Shown piece by piece: positions 9,044 through 18,715 of a stretch of 64,000 nt of DNA. The stretch is from contig NZ_JAGEMM010000001.1 of assembly GCF_017921815.1 (NCBI RefSeq), forward strand, positions 186,001 through 250,000, given 5' to 3'. The position numbers were made by a program, and so were the translations under genes. The stretch comes from Microvirga antarctica (lineage in GTDB: Bacteria; Pseudomonadota; Alphaproteobacteria; Rhizobiales; Beijerinckiaceae). A model generated the notes under the pieces. The model did no database searches. It saw nothing but the letters and a program-made list of their open reading frames with translations, and had not been told where the DNA came from. The stretch's first letter is position 1; each line of letters starts with the position of its first letter.

Positions 9044-11287
9044 TTAGCCGAACGTGTTGCTCTTCGGGAACCCCTTGGGTGGCAGGCGGCCGGCTTCGGC
9101 CCGGTTGCCGATCCAGTCGCGCAGGTCGTCCTTCCCCACCGTCCAGGTGCGGCCGGCCGTGTCCTTCCAGGTGAGCCCGTCGGCAAGCGCAAAGACCTTG
9201 GCGTCCGAGATGCCGCCGTCTTTGTAGCGCTGCAGCCGCACCCCTTTGCCTCGCGTCATCTCGGGCACCTGCGTGAGCGGAAACACCACGAGTTTCCGGT
9301 TCTCGCCGATGACCGCCACATGGTCGCCCTTCGCCTCCGCGCAGATCACAGCCTTCGCCCCGGCATCCAGATTCAGGATCTGCTTGCCCTTGCGGGTATT
9401 GGCCGTGACGTCATCCGTCGGGACAACGAAGCCGCGCCCGTCCGACCCTGCGATGAGAAGCTTTCCGCCCGGCTTGTACGGGAACGTGGCGATGATCGCC
9501 GCGCCCTCGTCGAGATCGGCCATCAGCCGGATCGGGTCGCCGAAGCCCCGTCCGCCCGGCAGTTTTGCGGCCTCGATGGTGTAGAAGCGACCATCCGTGG
9601 CAACGACCACGATCTTGGCGGTGGTCTCGGTGAAAAACGACGTCCGCAGCTTGTCGTCGCCCTTGAACTGGACCGCCGACAGGTCCGCCACATGGCCTTT
9701 CATCGCCCGGATCCAGCCCTTCTCGGAAACGATCACGGTGATGGGCTCCCGTTCGACCATCGCCTCGGCGAAGTCGATCTCCGAGGTGTCGGGGATTTCG
9801 GCAAAGCTCGTCCGGCGCTTGCCCAGCGCCGTGTCGGGCCCGAAGGCCTTGCGCACGTCGCGGATTTCGCCCGCCACCGTCTTCCATTGCAGCTTGTCCG
9901 AGCCGATCAACTCCTCGATCGAAGCCTTCTCGCCCTGCAATTTGGCCTGCTCGGTCTTGAGCTCCATTTCCTCCAGCCGGCGCAAGGAGCGCAGGCGGGT
10001 GTCGAGGATGGCGTTCGCCTGCAATTCGGAGAGCGCGAAGAAGCGCATCAACTCGACTTTCGGCTCGTCCTCCTCGCGGATGATTTTGATCACCCGGTCG
10101 AGATCCAGATAGACGATCAGCAACCCGCCCAAAATCTCAAGCCGCCTGTCGATGGCGGCAAGCCGGAACGTGGAGCGCCGGATCAGCACCTCGCGCCGGT
10201 GGTCGAGCCATTCGCGCAGGCACTCCACCAGGCTCAGAACCTTAGGCACCTTGCCGCCCGCCAGAACGTTGACGTTCATGGGAATGCGGCTCTCGAGCTC
10301 GGTCAGGCGGAAGAGCGATTCCATCAGGATGATCGGGTCCACGGTGCGCGAGCGGGGCTCGAGCACCACGCGGATATCCTCGGCCGATTCGTCCCGCACA
10401 TCCGCCAGAAGCGGCAGTTTCTTGTCCTGCAGAAGCTCCGCGATCTTCTCGATCAGCCGCGACTTCGGGACTGAGTAGGGGATCTCGGTGATGACGATGT
10501 TCCAGGTGCCGCGCCCGGTATCTTCCTTCTCCCAGCGCGCCCTCACCCGGAACGAACCGCGCCCGGTGCGATAGGTCTCGGCGATGGAGGCCGGCGTGTC
10601 GACGATGATCCCCCCGGTCGGGAGATCAGGTCCCGGGATGAAAGCCGCGAGGTCGTCGCAGGTCGCGCCCGGCTCCTTGATCATGTGCAGGGCTGCGTCG
10701 CACAGCTCGTAGGCGTTGTGGGGCGGGATGGATGTGGCCATGCCCACCGCGATCCCCTGCGAGCCGTTGGCCAGCAGGTTCGGGAAGGCCGCCGGCAGCA
10801 CGATCGGCTCTTCGTTGGTCTGGTCGTAGGTTTCGCGGAAATCGACCGCGTCCTCGTCGATCCCCTCCAGCAGCAGGCGGGCGACTTCGGTCAGGCGCGC
10901 CTCGGTGTAGCGCATGGCGGCCGCGTTATCGCCGTCGATATTGCCGAAATTGCCCTGGCCTTCGACGAGGGGATAGCGCTGGGCGAAATCCTGCGCCATG
11001 CGGACGAGGGCATCGTAGATCGATTGGTCGCCGTGGGGATGATACTGGCCCATGACGTCACCGACGACGCGGGCGCATTTCTTCGGCGCGGATTTCGGAT
11101 CGAGCCGCAACAGCCGCATGGCGTGCAGAATGCGGCGGTGAACGGGTTTCAGCCCGTCCCGCGCATCCGGCAGGGCCCGGTGCATGATCGTCGACAATGC
11201 ATAGGCGAGATAGCGCTCCTCGAGTGCGTCCTTGAGATTGATATTCTCGATCTCGCCGCCTGTGGGTGGAGTAACCACCTTACCCAT
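9044..11287 (-). CDS. parC: DNA topoisomerase IV subunit A
   Basis: 747 residues. DNA breakage-rejoining subunit that pairs with ParE (encoded at 58645-60699) to decatenate daughter chromosomes. The catalytic tyrosine is Tyr127 in [11 protein letters not shown]; the preceding GQGNFG and the N-terminal [12 protein letters not shown] motif are typical of the family. The C-terminal half contains the beta-pinwheel repeats. It lacks the GyrA box and the length of GyrA, supporting ParC. GGCGAGGTAG precedes ATG 11287. The neighbouring recO reads the same way upstream. Confidence 0.95.
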   Translation of the reverse strand: MGKVVTPPTGGEIENINLKDALEERYLAYALSTIMHRALPDARDGLKPVHRRILHAMRLLRLDPKSAPKKCARVVGDVMGQYHPHGDQSIYDALVRMAQDFAQRYPLVEGQGNFGNIDGDNAAAMRYTEARLTEVARLLLEGIDEDAVDFRETYDQTNEEPIVLPAAFPNLLANGSQGIAVGMATSIPPHNAYELCDAALHMIKEPGATCDDLAAFIPGPDLPTGGIIVDTPASIAETYRTGRGSFRVRARWEKEDTGRGTWNIVITEIPYSVPKSRLIEKIAELLQDKKLPLLADVRDESAEDIRVVLEPRSRTVDPIILMESLFRLTELESRIPMNVNVLAGGKVPKVLSLVECLREWLDHRREVLIRRSTFRLAAIDRRLEILGGLLIVYLDLDRVIKIIREEDEPKVELMRFFALSELQANAILDTRLRSLRRLEEMELKTEQAKLQGEKASIEELIGSDKLQWKTVAGEIRDVRKAFGPDTALGKRRTSFAEIPDTSEIDFAEAMVEREPITVIVSEKGWIRAMKGHVADLSAVQFKGDDKLRTSFFTETTAKIVVVATDGRFYTIEAAKLPGGRGFGDPIRLMADLDEGAAIIATFPYKPGGKLLIAGSDGRGFVVPTDDVTANTRKGKQILNLDAGAKAVICAEAKGDHVAVIGENRKLVVFPLTQVPEMTRGKGVRLQRYKDGGISDAKVFALADGLTWKDTAGRTWTVGKDDLRDWIGNRAEAGRLPPKGFPKSNTFG

Positions 11288-11440
11288 GACACTACCTCGC
11301 CGGACATCGCGCGACCCGAATCACCGGGCCGGAAAAAGAACAGAACGGAAACCTAGAGGGGTTCGTCCCCTTTGTCGCCATCCGATCGCGGCGCTTGATG
11401 CCGCAAGAACGGAGCGGGCGCAAACCAGTATCGGTGCGTG

Positions 11441-12181
11441 TCAGGCCGCGTCCCCCGTTTCCACGGTGGCGAGAGCCACGAACCGCTGCCGTTCAGCGGG
11501 AGCGCTGGCACCCAGCGGCTCGAAAACGTGGCGCTGGAGAAAGTACCCCGTGAGTGCAAACCCGTCGCGCAGATCGTCCGGCGCGGGGCGATTGTCCCGG
11601 CTTTGGCCGACGAGGAACCGGGGCAGCCGCAGAAGCCGGTCCCGGAACGGCGCGCCGGCATCGGCGCTGACGGCCGAGCCGCTTTTTGGCGACACATAGA
11701 CGAGGTCGTGGCGCTGGCCCGTCGCCGCGCAGGCGGACAGGTCCAGCCCGAAGCCGAACTCGGCCAGAATGGAGAGTTCGAACATGACGAAGAGCGGGGG
11801 CGCGAGGTCCGGGTCCGTGAGGTTGGCGAGGAGACCCGTCAAGGACTCGTAGAGATCGCGGTGTGGATCCCGCTCGGGAAGTTGCCGAAGGAGATGCGCG
11901 AGTGTCGCCAGGCCGAACAGCGCCATGGGCGAGGCCATGAACTCCCCCGCCCGTAACGTCATCCCCTCGATTCGAAAGGTCCCGAGATGCTCGTCCAGCC
12001 GCGCGCTCCAGGTGGCGTCGACGATGTTGCCGGGCTGGAGGACCGGCTGCTGGCGCTTGGAGCGGCCGCCATGGACGAGTCCCAGATGCCGGCCGTGCTC
12101 GCGGGTCATCAACTCGAGAATCACGCTCGACTCGCCGTGCTTGCGCACGCCGATCACGACGCCTTCGTCACGCCACTGCAT
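11441..12181 (-). CDS. recO: DNA repair protein RecO
   Basis: 246 residues. Loads RecA on SSB-coated DNA together with RecR. The N-terminal OB fold starts at WRDEGVVIGVRKHGESS, and the central helical part carries LDLSACAATG followed by YVSPKSG, a pattern characteristic of alphaproteobacterial RecO. Four-cysteine zinc sites found in some RecO are absent. ATG 12181 is the natural start. It lies about 150 bp upstream of parC on the same strand. Confidence 0.9.
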   Translation of the reverse strand: MQWRDEGVVIGVRKHGESSVILELMTREHGRHLGLVHGGRSKRQQPVLQPGNIVDATWSARLDEHLGTFRIEGMTLRAGEFMASPMALFGLATLAHLLRQLPERDPHRDLYESLTGLLANLTDPDLAPPLFVMFELSILAEFGFGLDLSACAATGQRHDLVYVSPKSGSAVSADAGAPFRDRLLRLPRFLVGQSRDNRPAPDDLRDGFALTGYFLQRHVFEPLGASAPAERQRFVALATVETGDAA

Positions 12182-12362
12182 TAAATTCCATGGATGTCAG
12201 GCTGCCAAGATGCGTCTCAGGAGGGTGTAAGTTTTCTATTTAGATCAATGCCATACGATAAGTTATTCGTCCAACGCACGAGCTTCTGGGCGTCGTTTGA
12301 GGAACCATTCAACGGCGTTCGGATTGTCGGGGTTCATGTTCACCACGTCACGAACTGGACCG

Positions 12363-14237
12363 ATGAAACATTCATATCTGCTTTTTGCCTCCACCGCCCT
12401 TCCCTTGATGCTTTTCGCGCCGCATGTGACAGCGCAGCCAACGCCCGTTGCGGGCCTCCCCCTCGTGGTCGCTCAAGCGCCGCCACCACCGCCGGCAGCA
12501 CAGCCTGCCGACGACGCGCAGCCGAATGCAGATGGCCCCCGTCGTCGCGACGGACCGCGGCAGGGCGCGCCCGGCGAACGACGTCCTGGCGCAGACGGCC
12601 AGGAGATGCAGCGTCCCGGCCGTGACGGCCCCAGGGGCGCGCCCAACGCTCCGCAGGACATACAGCGCCCTGAGCGCGACGCCCCTCGCGGTGGCGCCGA
12701 CGCGCCGCAGAGGCCCCGCGATCAGTCACCGCCGGCCGAGCGCCCCGTAGCCCCTCCGGCGACAGCCCCGAACCCTGCGGCCCAACCGCCCCGACCGGCT
12801 CCCAACGCCGATCAACCCGAGCGCCCCGCAGCCCGCCCGCCGCAGGCGCAGGAGCGGCCTCAACCGCCGGTCCCAGGCCAGCCTCCCCGCCCGGTTCAGC
12901 CGGACCGTGGGACTGCGCCTCCGCCGCCCCCGGCCGTCGCACCGCCCTCGCCTCCCGCGCAGATTGTGCCTGAGCCAAATCGCCAGAGGCAGCCTGATGC
13001 GCCACGCGATGTCGCACCGCCCCAGGCCGCGCCCATCCCCGGCAATCCTCCGCCCCCGCCCAGCGCCGCTCCGCCCGCGCCGCGTCCCTCCCAGATGGAC
13101 GCTCCCGGGGCTCCGTCGCCCTCCATGCGCCCACCGCGTGATCGCGGACAGCCGGGCGTCCCGCCCATTCCGCCCGGCGCCGTTCGCGGGCCGGATGGCC
13201 GCCTGATGGCTCCGCCGGACGGTCCGGGCGCTCCGCCTCCGTCCATGCGTGGCCCTGCCCCTGCAATGCAGCCGAATGCGGCACGCGGCCCTGACGGGCG
13301 GCTCCTGCCGCCACCCGATTTCGCCGACAGGCGGATGGAGGATCTGCGCGGTGACCGTCGGCAGCGCACGGAAGATGGCGGTCGTCGCATCATCATCGAG
13401 GAACCGGGCAACCGCACCATCGTTCGCCAGGGCGACCGCATGATCATCCGCCACGACGAATCCGAACGCTTCCGCCGCACCTATGGCGATGCGGACGTGC
13501 GGGTCGAGCGCCGCGACGGCAATAATTTCACCGTCATCCGCCGTCCGGATGGGAGTGAGATCGTCACCGTGGTCGACCAGAACGGCAACCTCGTCAGGCG
13601 CATCCGCCGGGAAGGCGGTCGCGAGGTGGTGCTCATCGACAACCGGCGCGGCAATCGGCCGGATCGGGGGTACTTCGTGCAGGATGTCCTGCGCCTGCCC
13701 CCGCCGGTGATCAGCATTCCGCGGGAGCAGTACATCGTCGATGTGGAGGATGCGTCGCAGGAGGAGCTTTACGAGGCCTTTGAGGCGCCCCCGGTCCAGC
13801 GTCTCGACCGCGCCTATACCCTCGACGAGGTGCGTCAGAGCCAGCCGCTCCGCGATCGCATGCGTCGGGTCGATCTCGACACGATCACGTTCGATTTCGG
13901 CTCGTGGAATCTGCCGGAAGAGCAGGTCGGCGCCATGACGGGGATCGCGGAGGCCATCAAGCGGACCCTGTCCCAGAACCCGAACGAGATCTTTCTCGTG
14001 GAGGGCCATACTGATGCCGTGGGGTCGGATGAGGACAATCTCAGCCTGTCGGATCGTCGGGCCGAGACAGTTGCGACGGTGCTGACGCAGCGGTTCGGGA
14101 TCCCCGCCGAGAACCTCACCACGCAGGGCTACGGCGAGCAGTATCTGAAGGTGAATACCACGGCTGCGGAGCGTCAGAACCGGCGCGCGACCCTCCGTCG
14201 GATCACGCCCCTGCTGCAGGGCAGCAACGCCCGCTAA
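12363..14237 (+). CDS. OmpA-family outer-membrane protein with long proline-rich region
   Basis: 624 residues. A signal peptide occupies about residues 1-22 (ending near HVTAQ). Residues 30-310 are extremely Pro/Ala/Arg-rich and low-complexity, with RGPDGRLMAPPD and RGPDGRLLPPPD near the end as a repeated unit. Residues 330-470 are charged and rich in short beta-like repeats. The C-terminal OmpA-like peptidoglycan-binding domain (about 525-620) shows VEGHTDAVGS and NLSLSDRRAE. This would anchor an extended extracytoplasmic protein to the cell wall. The frame is open from TTG 12297, but ATG 12363 fits the signal peptide. The Shine-Dalgarno is weak. Confidence 0.82.
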   Translation: MKHSYLLFASTALPLMLFAPHVTAQPTPVAGLPLVVAQAPPPPPAAQPADDAQPNADGPRRRDGPRQGAPGERRPGADGQEMQRPGRDGPRGAPNAPQDIQRPERDAPRGGADAPQRPRDQSPPAERPVAPPATAPNPAAQPPRPAPNADQPERPAARPPQAQERPQPPVPGQPPRPVQPDRGTAPPPPPAVAPPSPPAQIVPEPNRQRQPDAPRDVAPPQAAPIPGNPPPPPSAAPPAPRPSQMDAPGAPSPSMRPPRDRGQPGVPPIPPGAVRGPDGRLMAPPDGPGAPPPSMRGPAPAMQPNAARGPDGRLLPPPDFADRRMEDLRGDRRQRTEDGGRRIIIEEPGNRTIVRQGDRMIIRHDESERFRRTYGDADVRVERRDGNNFTVIRRPDGSEIVTVVDQNGNLVRRIRREGGREVVLIDNRRGNRPDRGYFVQDVLRLPPPVISIPREQYIVDVEDASQEELYEAFEAPPVQRLDRAYTLDEVRQSQPLRDRMRRVDLDTITFDFGSWNLPEEQVGAMTGIAEAIKRTLSQNPNEIFLVEGHTDAVGSDEDNLSLSDRRAETVATVLTQRFGIPAENLTTQGYGEQYLKVNTTAAERQNRRATLRRITPLLQGSNAR

Positions 14238-14255
14238 CGACGAAATAGGGCTGGA

Positions 14256-15173
14256 CTACCCGCCGCGCGGGAACTCCAGCCCCATCTCGCGATAACGCTC
14301 GGGGTCGTCGCCCCAGTTTTCGCGGACCTTGACGAACAGGAACAGGTGAACGGGCGCCTCGGCGATTTCCGCGATTTCCTTGCGGGCCGACTGGCCGATC
14401 GCCTTGATGGTCTGACCGCCCTTGCCCAGCACGATCTTGCGCTGGCTGTCGCGCTCGACGAAGACCGTCTGCTCGATACGGATCGAGCCATCCGGCCGCT
14501 GTTGCCACTGGTCGGTTTCGACAGTGGATTGGTAAGGCAATTCCTCGTGCAGCCGCTCGTAGATCTTTTCGCGCGTAATTTCGGCCGCCAGCATCCGCAA
14601 CGGCGCATCCGAGATCTGGTCTTCCGGATAGAGCCAGTGGCCCTCCGGCATCAGTTCCGCCAGATGAGTCTTGAGCTTCGCAAGACCGTCGCCTTTGAGG
14701 GCCGAGATCATGAAGGTATCGGTGAATGGCACCTTCTCGTTGACGGCGGCCGCCAGTGCCAGAAGGCGCGAGCGCTCGATGAGATCGATCTTGTTGAGGA
14801 TCAGGATCTTGGGCCGCTTCACCTCCGGCAGCTTTTCCAGAATGGCCTCGGCCTCCTCGTCGATGCCCTTGCGGGCATCGAGCAGGAGCGCCACGACGTC
14901 AGCGTCGCTGGCCCCGCCCCAGGCCGATGTCACCATCGCGCGGTCGAGGCGGCGCTTGGGTTTGAAGATGCCAGGCGTGTCCACGAAAATAATCTGCGCC
15001 GTGCCCTCGATGGCAATGCCGCGCACCAGGACGCGGGTCGTCTGGACCTTGCGCGAGACGATGGAGACCTTTGATCCGACCAGCGCATTGAGGAGGGTCG
15101 ATTTTCCGGCATTCGGAGCCCCGATCAACGCCACGAACCCGGCCTTTGTCTTGGTATGCTCAGGTGTCGCCAT
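14256..15173 (-). CDS. era: GTPase Era
   Basis: 305 residues. Ribosome-associated GTPase needed for 30S maturation. G1 motif GAPNAGKST near residue 17, G3 DTPGI, G4 NKID, and a C-terminal KH domain with VLGKGGQTIKAIG near residue 255. I start at ATG 15173, not at the upstream limit 15275, because family similarity begins there; this start overlaps the end of rnc by 14 bp, indicating translational coupling in a pdxJ-acpS-lepB-rnc-era cluster. Confidence 0.95.
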   Translation of the reverse strand: MATPEHTKTKAGFVALIGAPNAGKSTLLNALVGSKVSIVSRKVQTTRVLVRGIAIEGTAQIIFVDTPGIFKPKRRLDRAMVTSAWGGASDADVVALLLDARKGIDEEAEAILEKLPEVKRPKILILNKIDLIERSRLLALAAAVNEKVPFTDTFMISALKGDGLAKLKTHLAELMPEGHWLYPEDQISDAPLRMLAAEITREKIYERLHEELPYQSTVETDQWQQRPDGSIRIEQTVFVERDSQRKIVLGKGGQTIKAIGQSARKEIAEIAEAPVHLFLFVKVRENWGDDPERYREMGLEFPRGG

Positions 15174-15870
15174 GGGTTTCCTCCGTCCACACGCCTTCCC
15201 GAAGGAGAAGACGCCGTGCTGCCGCTTGTTCGGCGATGCGTTTCGACGCGCCGAGCCCGAACTCGCTCTCGGCATCTTTGACTCTCACCACAACCCGGAA
15301 TTTCGGGGCGTGGTCCGGCCCGGTTTGTTCGACGACGCCATAGACCGGTGTCGGCAATCCGCGCCCCTGCGCCCATTCCTGCAACGCGCTCTTCGGGTCG
15401 CGCATGGCCCGTTGCGGCGCCGTCAGCTTGTCGACGAAGGCCCGCCCGATCAGGGCCTTGGCGACATCATAACCGCCATCGAGAAACACCGCCCCGATGA
15501 TCGACTCGCAGACGTCGGCCAGGATGGCGGGGTTGCGGCGCTCGCCGGACTGCGCCTCGCCGGCGCCGATCCGTAAGTGCGGTCCCACATCCCATGCCAG
15601 CGCCGTTTCGGCGCAGCTCTCGCGGCGCACGAGTTCGGCCAGACGACGGGAGAGCTCGCCCTCGGGGGCGGTCGGAAAGCTTTCGAACAGGAGTTCTGAA
15701 ATCGCAAGGCCCAGCACCCGGTCCCCGAGAAACTCCAGGCGCTGATAGCTCTTGCCGTTTCCATTCGGCGCGCTGACATGGGTCAGGGCCTCCGTCAGCA
15801 GCTCCGCGTTCTTGAATCGGTATCCAAGCCGCTCGATCAGGATTTCAGGACTGGGCGCGCGGCGGGCCAC
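15160..15870 (-). CDS. rnc: ribonuclease III
   Basis: 236 residues. Endonuclease for double-stranded RNA acting in rRNA and mRNA processing. The signature LEFLGDRVLGL lies at residues 45-55, with the metal-binding Glu46 and Asp50; a second acidic cluster follows near residue 120 (DVCESIIGAVFLDGG). A double-stranded RNA-binding domain fills about 160-230. It starts 3 bp after lepB and overlaps era, so the three are almost certainly co-transcribed. Confidence 0.95.
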   Translation of the reverse strand: MARRAPSPEILIERLGYRFKNAELLTEALTHVSAPNGNGKSYQRLEFLGDRVLGLAISELLFESFPTAPEGELSRRLAELVRRESCAETALAWDVGPHLRIGAGEAQSGERRNPAILADVCESIIGAVFLDGGYDVAKALIGRAFVDKLTAPQRAMRDPKSALQEWAQGRGLPTPVYGVVEQTGPDHAPKFRVVVRVKDAESEFGLGASKRIAEQAAARRLLLREGVWTEETHGDT

Positions 15871-15873
15871 GTC

Positions 15874-16662
15874 TCAGCGGATCCGCTCGAACATCCGGTC
15901 CCACCGGATATGCGTGGGCCATTCCCACGGGCGCCACAGGGAGGAATTTTCGTCGATGGAGAAGAAAATGATCTCCGCCCGGCCGACGAGGTTCTCGAAC
16001 GGCACCTCGCCGACATTCGCATCGTCCCGGGAATCCGTGGAATTGTCGCGGTTGTCGCCCATCATGAAAAAGTGGTCCGGCTTGACCGTGTAGACTTCGG
16101 TGTTGTCCCAGTAGCCCCGGTCGCCGTCGCGCTCGATGACGAAGTGGGAGGTCCCCTCGGGGAACGTCTCCTTGTACATGGGCACCGAAACAGTCCGGCC
16201 GTAGAGATCGGTGGTCTTGTAATCCTCGACCCGCTCCCGCTGCACGGGCTTGCCGTTGATGTGCAGCAAGCCCCCGATCACCTGGATCTTGTCGCCGGGC
16301 AGCCCGATCACGCGCTTGATGTAATCGGTCGAATTGTCCTTGGGCAGCTTGAACACGACGATGTCGCCGCGCTTGGGCTGCGACCCGAAGATCCGGCCGT
16401 TGAAAAGCGGCGGCCCGAACGGAATCGAGTATTTCGAATAGCCGTACGAATATTTGGACACGAACAGATAGTCGCCGATCAGCAGGGTCGGGATCAGGGA
16501 TCCGGACGGAATGTTGAAGGGCTGGAACAGGATCGTCCGGACGAGGACGGCGATCAGCAGGGCCTGGATGATGACCTTGACGGTCTCCCACAGTCCCCCC
16601 TCGTCCTTTTTGACGCTGTCGCCGACGTATTTCTTGGCGTTTTCGCTCACGGTGTCGTCCAT
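15874..16662 (-). CDS. lepB: signal peptidase I
   Basis: 262 residues. Membrane serine protease that removes Sec and Tat signal peptides on the periplasmic side. One transmembrane helix at about residues 26-46 precedes box B with catalytic Ser55 in IPSGSLIPTLLIGD; the general base is Lys116 in YIKRVIGLPGD, and the later box (MGDNRDNSTDSR) is present near residue 215. ATG 16662 is the start. It follows acpS by 89 bp. Confidence 0.95.
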   Translation of the reverse strand: MDDTVSENAKKYVGDSVKKDEGGLWETVKVIIQALLIAVLVRTILFQPFNIPSGSLIPTLLIGDYLFVSKYSYGYSKYSIPFGPPLFNGRIFGSQPKRGDIVVFKLPKDNSTDYIKRVIGLPGDKIQVIGGLLHINGKPVQRERVEDYKTTDLYGRTVSVPMYKETFPEGTSHFVIERDGDRGYWDNTEVYTVKPDHFFMMGDNRDNSTDSRDDANVGEVPFENLVGRAEIIFFSIDENSSLWRPWEWPTHIRWDRMFERIR

Positions 16663-16751
16663 GCTTGAGAGATGCGCGGCGAAGCTCCACGCCGACCAGT
16701 CGGCCGGGGTCTAGCCCAAGGCGCAGCGGGCTGCAACGCGACGGATCACCT

Positions 16752-17168
16752 TTATCGTCCCGGTTGAGACGATAAGGGAAGAGCCTCGATGATCACGAAG
16801 GCCTGCGCCGTGGGAGGATCGTCGGTCAGCGAAACGTGAATGACGGCCTCATGGCCCTCCGGAGTCAGGGCTTCGAGACGTCTCAGGGCACCGCCGAACA
16901 GCCGGAAGGTCGGCCGCCCCGAGGGCAGATTGACGATTTCCATGTCCCGCCAGAACACCCCGTGGCTCAACCCGGTGCCAAGCGCCTTGGCGCAGGCCTC
17001 CTTGGCGGCGAAGCGGCGGGCGTATGAGGGCGCGCGGGCGGCGCGCCGGTCGCTTCGCGCCCGCTCGATCTCGGTGAAGATGCGATGGGTGAAGCGTTCG
17101 CCGAACCGCTCGAGCGAGCGTTCGATCCGCCTGATGTCGCAGAGGTCCGAGCCGATCCCCACGATCAT
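16752..17168 (-). CDS. acpS: holo-[acyl-carrier-protein] synthase
   Basis: 138 residues. Transfers 4'-phosphopantetheine from CoA to ACP. Mg-binding Asp8 in GIGSDLCDI and Glu57 in [16 protein letters not shown] are the two family motifs. The start codon overlaps the pdxJ stop codon (ATGA at 17165-17168), a coupling seen in many alphaproteobacteria. A hairpin-forming sequence overlaps its last codons. Confidence 0.94.
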   Translation of the reverse strand: MIVGIGSDLCDIRRIERSLERFGERFTHRIFTEIERARSDRRAARAPSYARRFAAKEACAKALGTGLSHGVFWRDMEIVNLPSGRPTFRLFGGALRRLEALTPEGHEAVIHVSLTDDPPTAQAFVIIEALPLSSQPGR

Positions 17169-17923
17169 CGAAAGGCCCGCGCGCGGCCTTCGTCCATGGT
17201 GGCGCGCATGGCTTTGACGGCTTCGTCCAGGCCGAGGAAGATCGCCTCGCCGATGAGAAAATGTCCGATATTGAGCTCCGCGATTTCCGCGATTGCCGAC
17301 ACAGTCCGGGCCGTGTCGAAATTGAGCCCGTGGCCGGCATGGATCTCGAGACCGAGGCGCGCCCCATGCGCGGCAGCGTTCCGCAACCGCGCGAGCTCGT
17401 GAGCCTCGCGGTCAGGATCGCCCTCCGCCACAGCCTCGCAATAGGTTCCGGTGTGGAGCTCGACAACGGCCGCCTCGAGGGCGCGGGCCGCCTCCATGAC
17501 GGCAATGTCAGGCTCGACGAACAGCGAGACCCGAATTCCGCTGCCGGCGAGTTCCCGGATTGCCGGACGCAGATGATCGTGGCCGCCGATGATGTCGAGG
17601 CCGCCCTCCGTCGTGCGCTCCTCGCGCTTCTCCGGCACGAGGCAGGCCGCGTGGGGTCTCAGTGCTAGGGCGAGCCCGATCATCTCGGAGGTCGCCGCCA
17701 TCTCGAAGTTCAAGGGAACGAAGAGCTGCCGCTTCAGCCGCTCCATGTCGAGGTCGCGAATATGCCGTCGGTCCTCCCGCAGATGCGCCGTGATGCCATC
17801 CGCACCGGCCAAAACAGCAAGGTGAGCCGCGCGGATAGGATCGGGATAGGGCCCGCCACGGGCGTTTCGCACCGTGGCCACATGATCGATGTTCACGCCG
17901 AGGCGGATCGGAGGAGCTTTCAT
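17165..17923 (-). CDS. pdxJ: pyridoxine 5'-phosphate synthase
   Basis: 252 residues. Condenses 1-deoxyxylulose 5-phosphate with 3-amino-2-oxopropyl phosphate, the last ring-closing step of DXP-dependent vitamin B6 synthesis. The N-terminal strand [17 protein letters not shown] (residues 8-24) and EDRRHIRD near residue 50 are the family's phosphate and active-site segments. GGAGGAG lies before ATG 17923. First gene of the pdxJ-acpS-lepB-rnc-era series. Confidence 0.95.
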   Translation of the reverse strand: MKAPPIRLGVNIDHVATVRNARGGPYPDPIRAAHLAVLAGADGITAHLREDRRHIRDLDMERLKRQLFVPLNFEMAATSEMIGLALALRPHAACLVPEKREERTTEGGLDIIGGHDHLRPAIRELAGSGIRVSLFVEPDIAVMEAARALEAAVVELHTGTYCEAVAEGDPDREAHELARLRNAAAHGARLGLEIHAGHGLNFDTARTVSAIAEIAELNIGHFLIGEAIFLGLDEAVKAMRATMDEGRARAFR

Positions 17924-18063
17924 CTGGATTTTCTATCCCACCCGATCCTGTTGCCCAAGCCCTGTTGCGGCGATTGCCGCATCTGTGAAGATGACGGACG
18001 GTCGACTGTGAAGAATGCGGCCAAGCAGTCTCCCGCGTGCGACCTTGAACCGTTGCGAAGTCC

Positions 18064-18091
18064 TTGCCTTCCGGGACCATCGGCGCTATAG
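18064..18091 (+). promoter_or_regulatory. candidate promoter of the rpsF-rpsR-rplI operon
   Basis: TTGCCT at 18064-18069 and CTATAG at 18086-18091 are separated by 16 bp, close to the alphaproteobacterial housekeeping pattern. It leaves a long 5' leader of about 215 nt, plausible for an autoregulated ribosomal protein operon. Confidence 0.4.
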
Positions 18092-18131
18092 GCCCACTTC
18101 GCGTTCGCTCCGGCCGGGGGCTAAACGGACG

Positions 18132-18147
18132 GCATGGCTTGCCATGC
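18132..18147 (+). promoter_or_regulatory. inverted repeat in rpsF leader
   Basis: GCATGGC, TT, GCCATGC: perfect 7-bp arms, able to form an RNA hairpin with a CTTG loop in the leader, about 165 nt before the rpsF start. S6:S18 autoregulation through an mRNA leader structure is known in many bacteria; whether this hairpin is part of such a site is inference. Confidence 0.35.
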
Positions 18148-18311
18148 AGGAACTTGTCGGTTCCGTCGTCCCGTGTCTCCGCCTTCGACAACCGCTCGGG
18201 CCTTGCAGGCTCGAAGGGCTTGGCGCCGAACGAATCGCGATCGAACCGGCCCGCTTCACGCTTCTTCTCGAGCCGTGTCGGGCTTGAACTCAAACCTGAG
18301 AAAGGCCCCAT

Positions 18312-18713
18312 ATGCCTCTCTATGAGCATATCTTTATGGCTCGCCAGGACGTTACGTCCCAGCAGGTCGAGGCGATGGTCGACACCTACAAGTCGATTAT
18401 CGAGCAGAACGGCGGCAAGGTCGACAAGACCGAGATGTGGGGCGTCAAGTCCCTCGCCTACCGGATCCGCAAGAACCGCAAGGCTCACTTCACGCTCTTC
18501 AACATCGACGCTCCCGCCCCGGCGGTCGCCGAGATGGAGCGCCAGATGAGCATCAGCGAAGACATTCTCCGCTTCCTGACCATCCGCGTCGAAGAACTCG
18601 ACGCCGAGCAGTCGGTGATGATGCAGAAGCGTGACCGCGACGATCGCAAGGACCGCGAACGGCGTGACCGCGATGGCGGCGGATTCGAATCCGGCCCAGG
18701 CGAGGAGGCATAA
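18312..18713 (+). CDS. rpsF: 30S ribosomal protein S6
   Basis: 133 residues. Binds 16S rRNA with S18 in the platform of the small subunit. Starts [15 protein letters not shown] and has the [17 protein letters not shown] segment typical of S6. The last 35 residues are an acidic/basic Arg-Asp-rich tail ([17 protein letters not shown]), common in alphaproteobacteria. GAAAGG precedes the ATG. rpsR follows after 2 bp. Confidence 0.97.
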   Translation: MPLYEHIFMARQDVTSQQVEAMVDTYKSIIEQNGGKVDKTEMWGVKSLAYRIRKNRKAHFTLFNIDAPAPAVAEMERQMSISEDILRFLTIRVEELDAEQSVMMQKRDRDDRKDRERRDRDGGGFESGPGEEA

Positions 18714-18715
18714 TC

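Larger units (their letters stand above)
17924..18311. other. intergenic region between divergent pdxJ and rpsF
   Basis: 388 bp without a credible gene. It must hold promoters for both directions. On the + strand it contains a candidate sigma-70 promoter at 18064-18091 and a leader of roughly 215 nt before rpsF with a compact inverted repeat at 18132-18147. No promoter for pdxJ was convincingly located. Confidence 0.7.

Noticed and set aside
12297-12362. Extended N-terminus of the OmpA-like protein
   Set aside because: The signal peptide begins at ATG 12363; the upstream 22 codons would block it.
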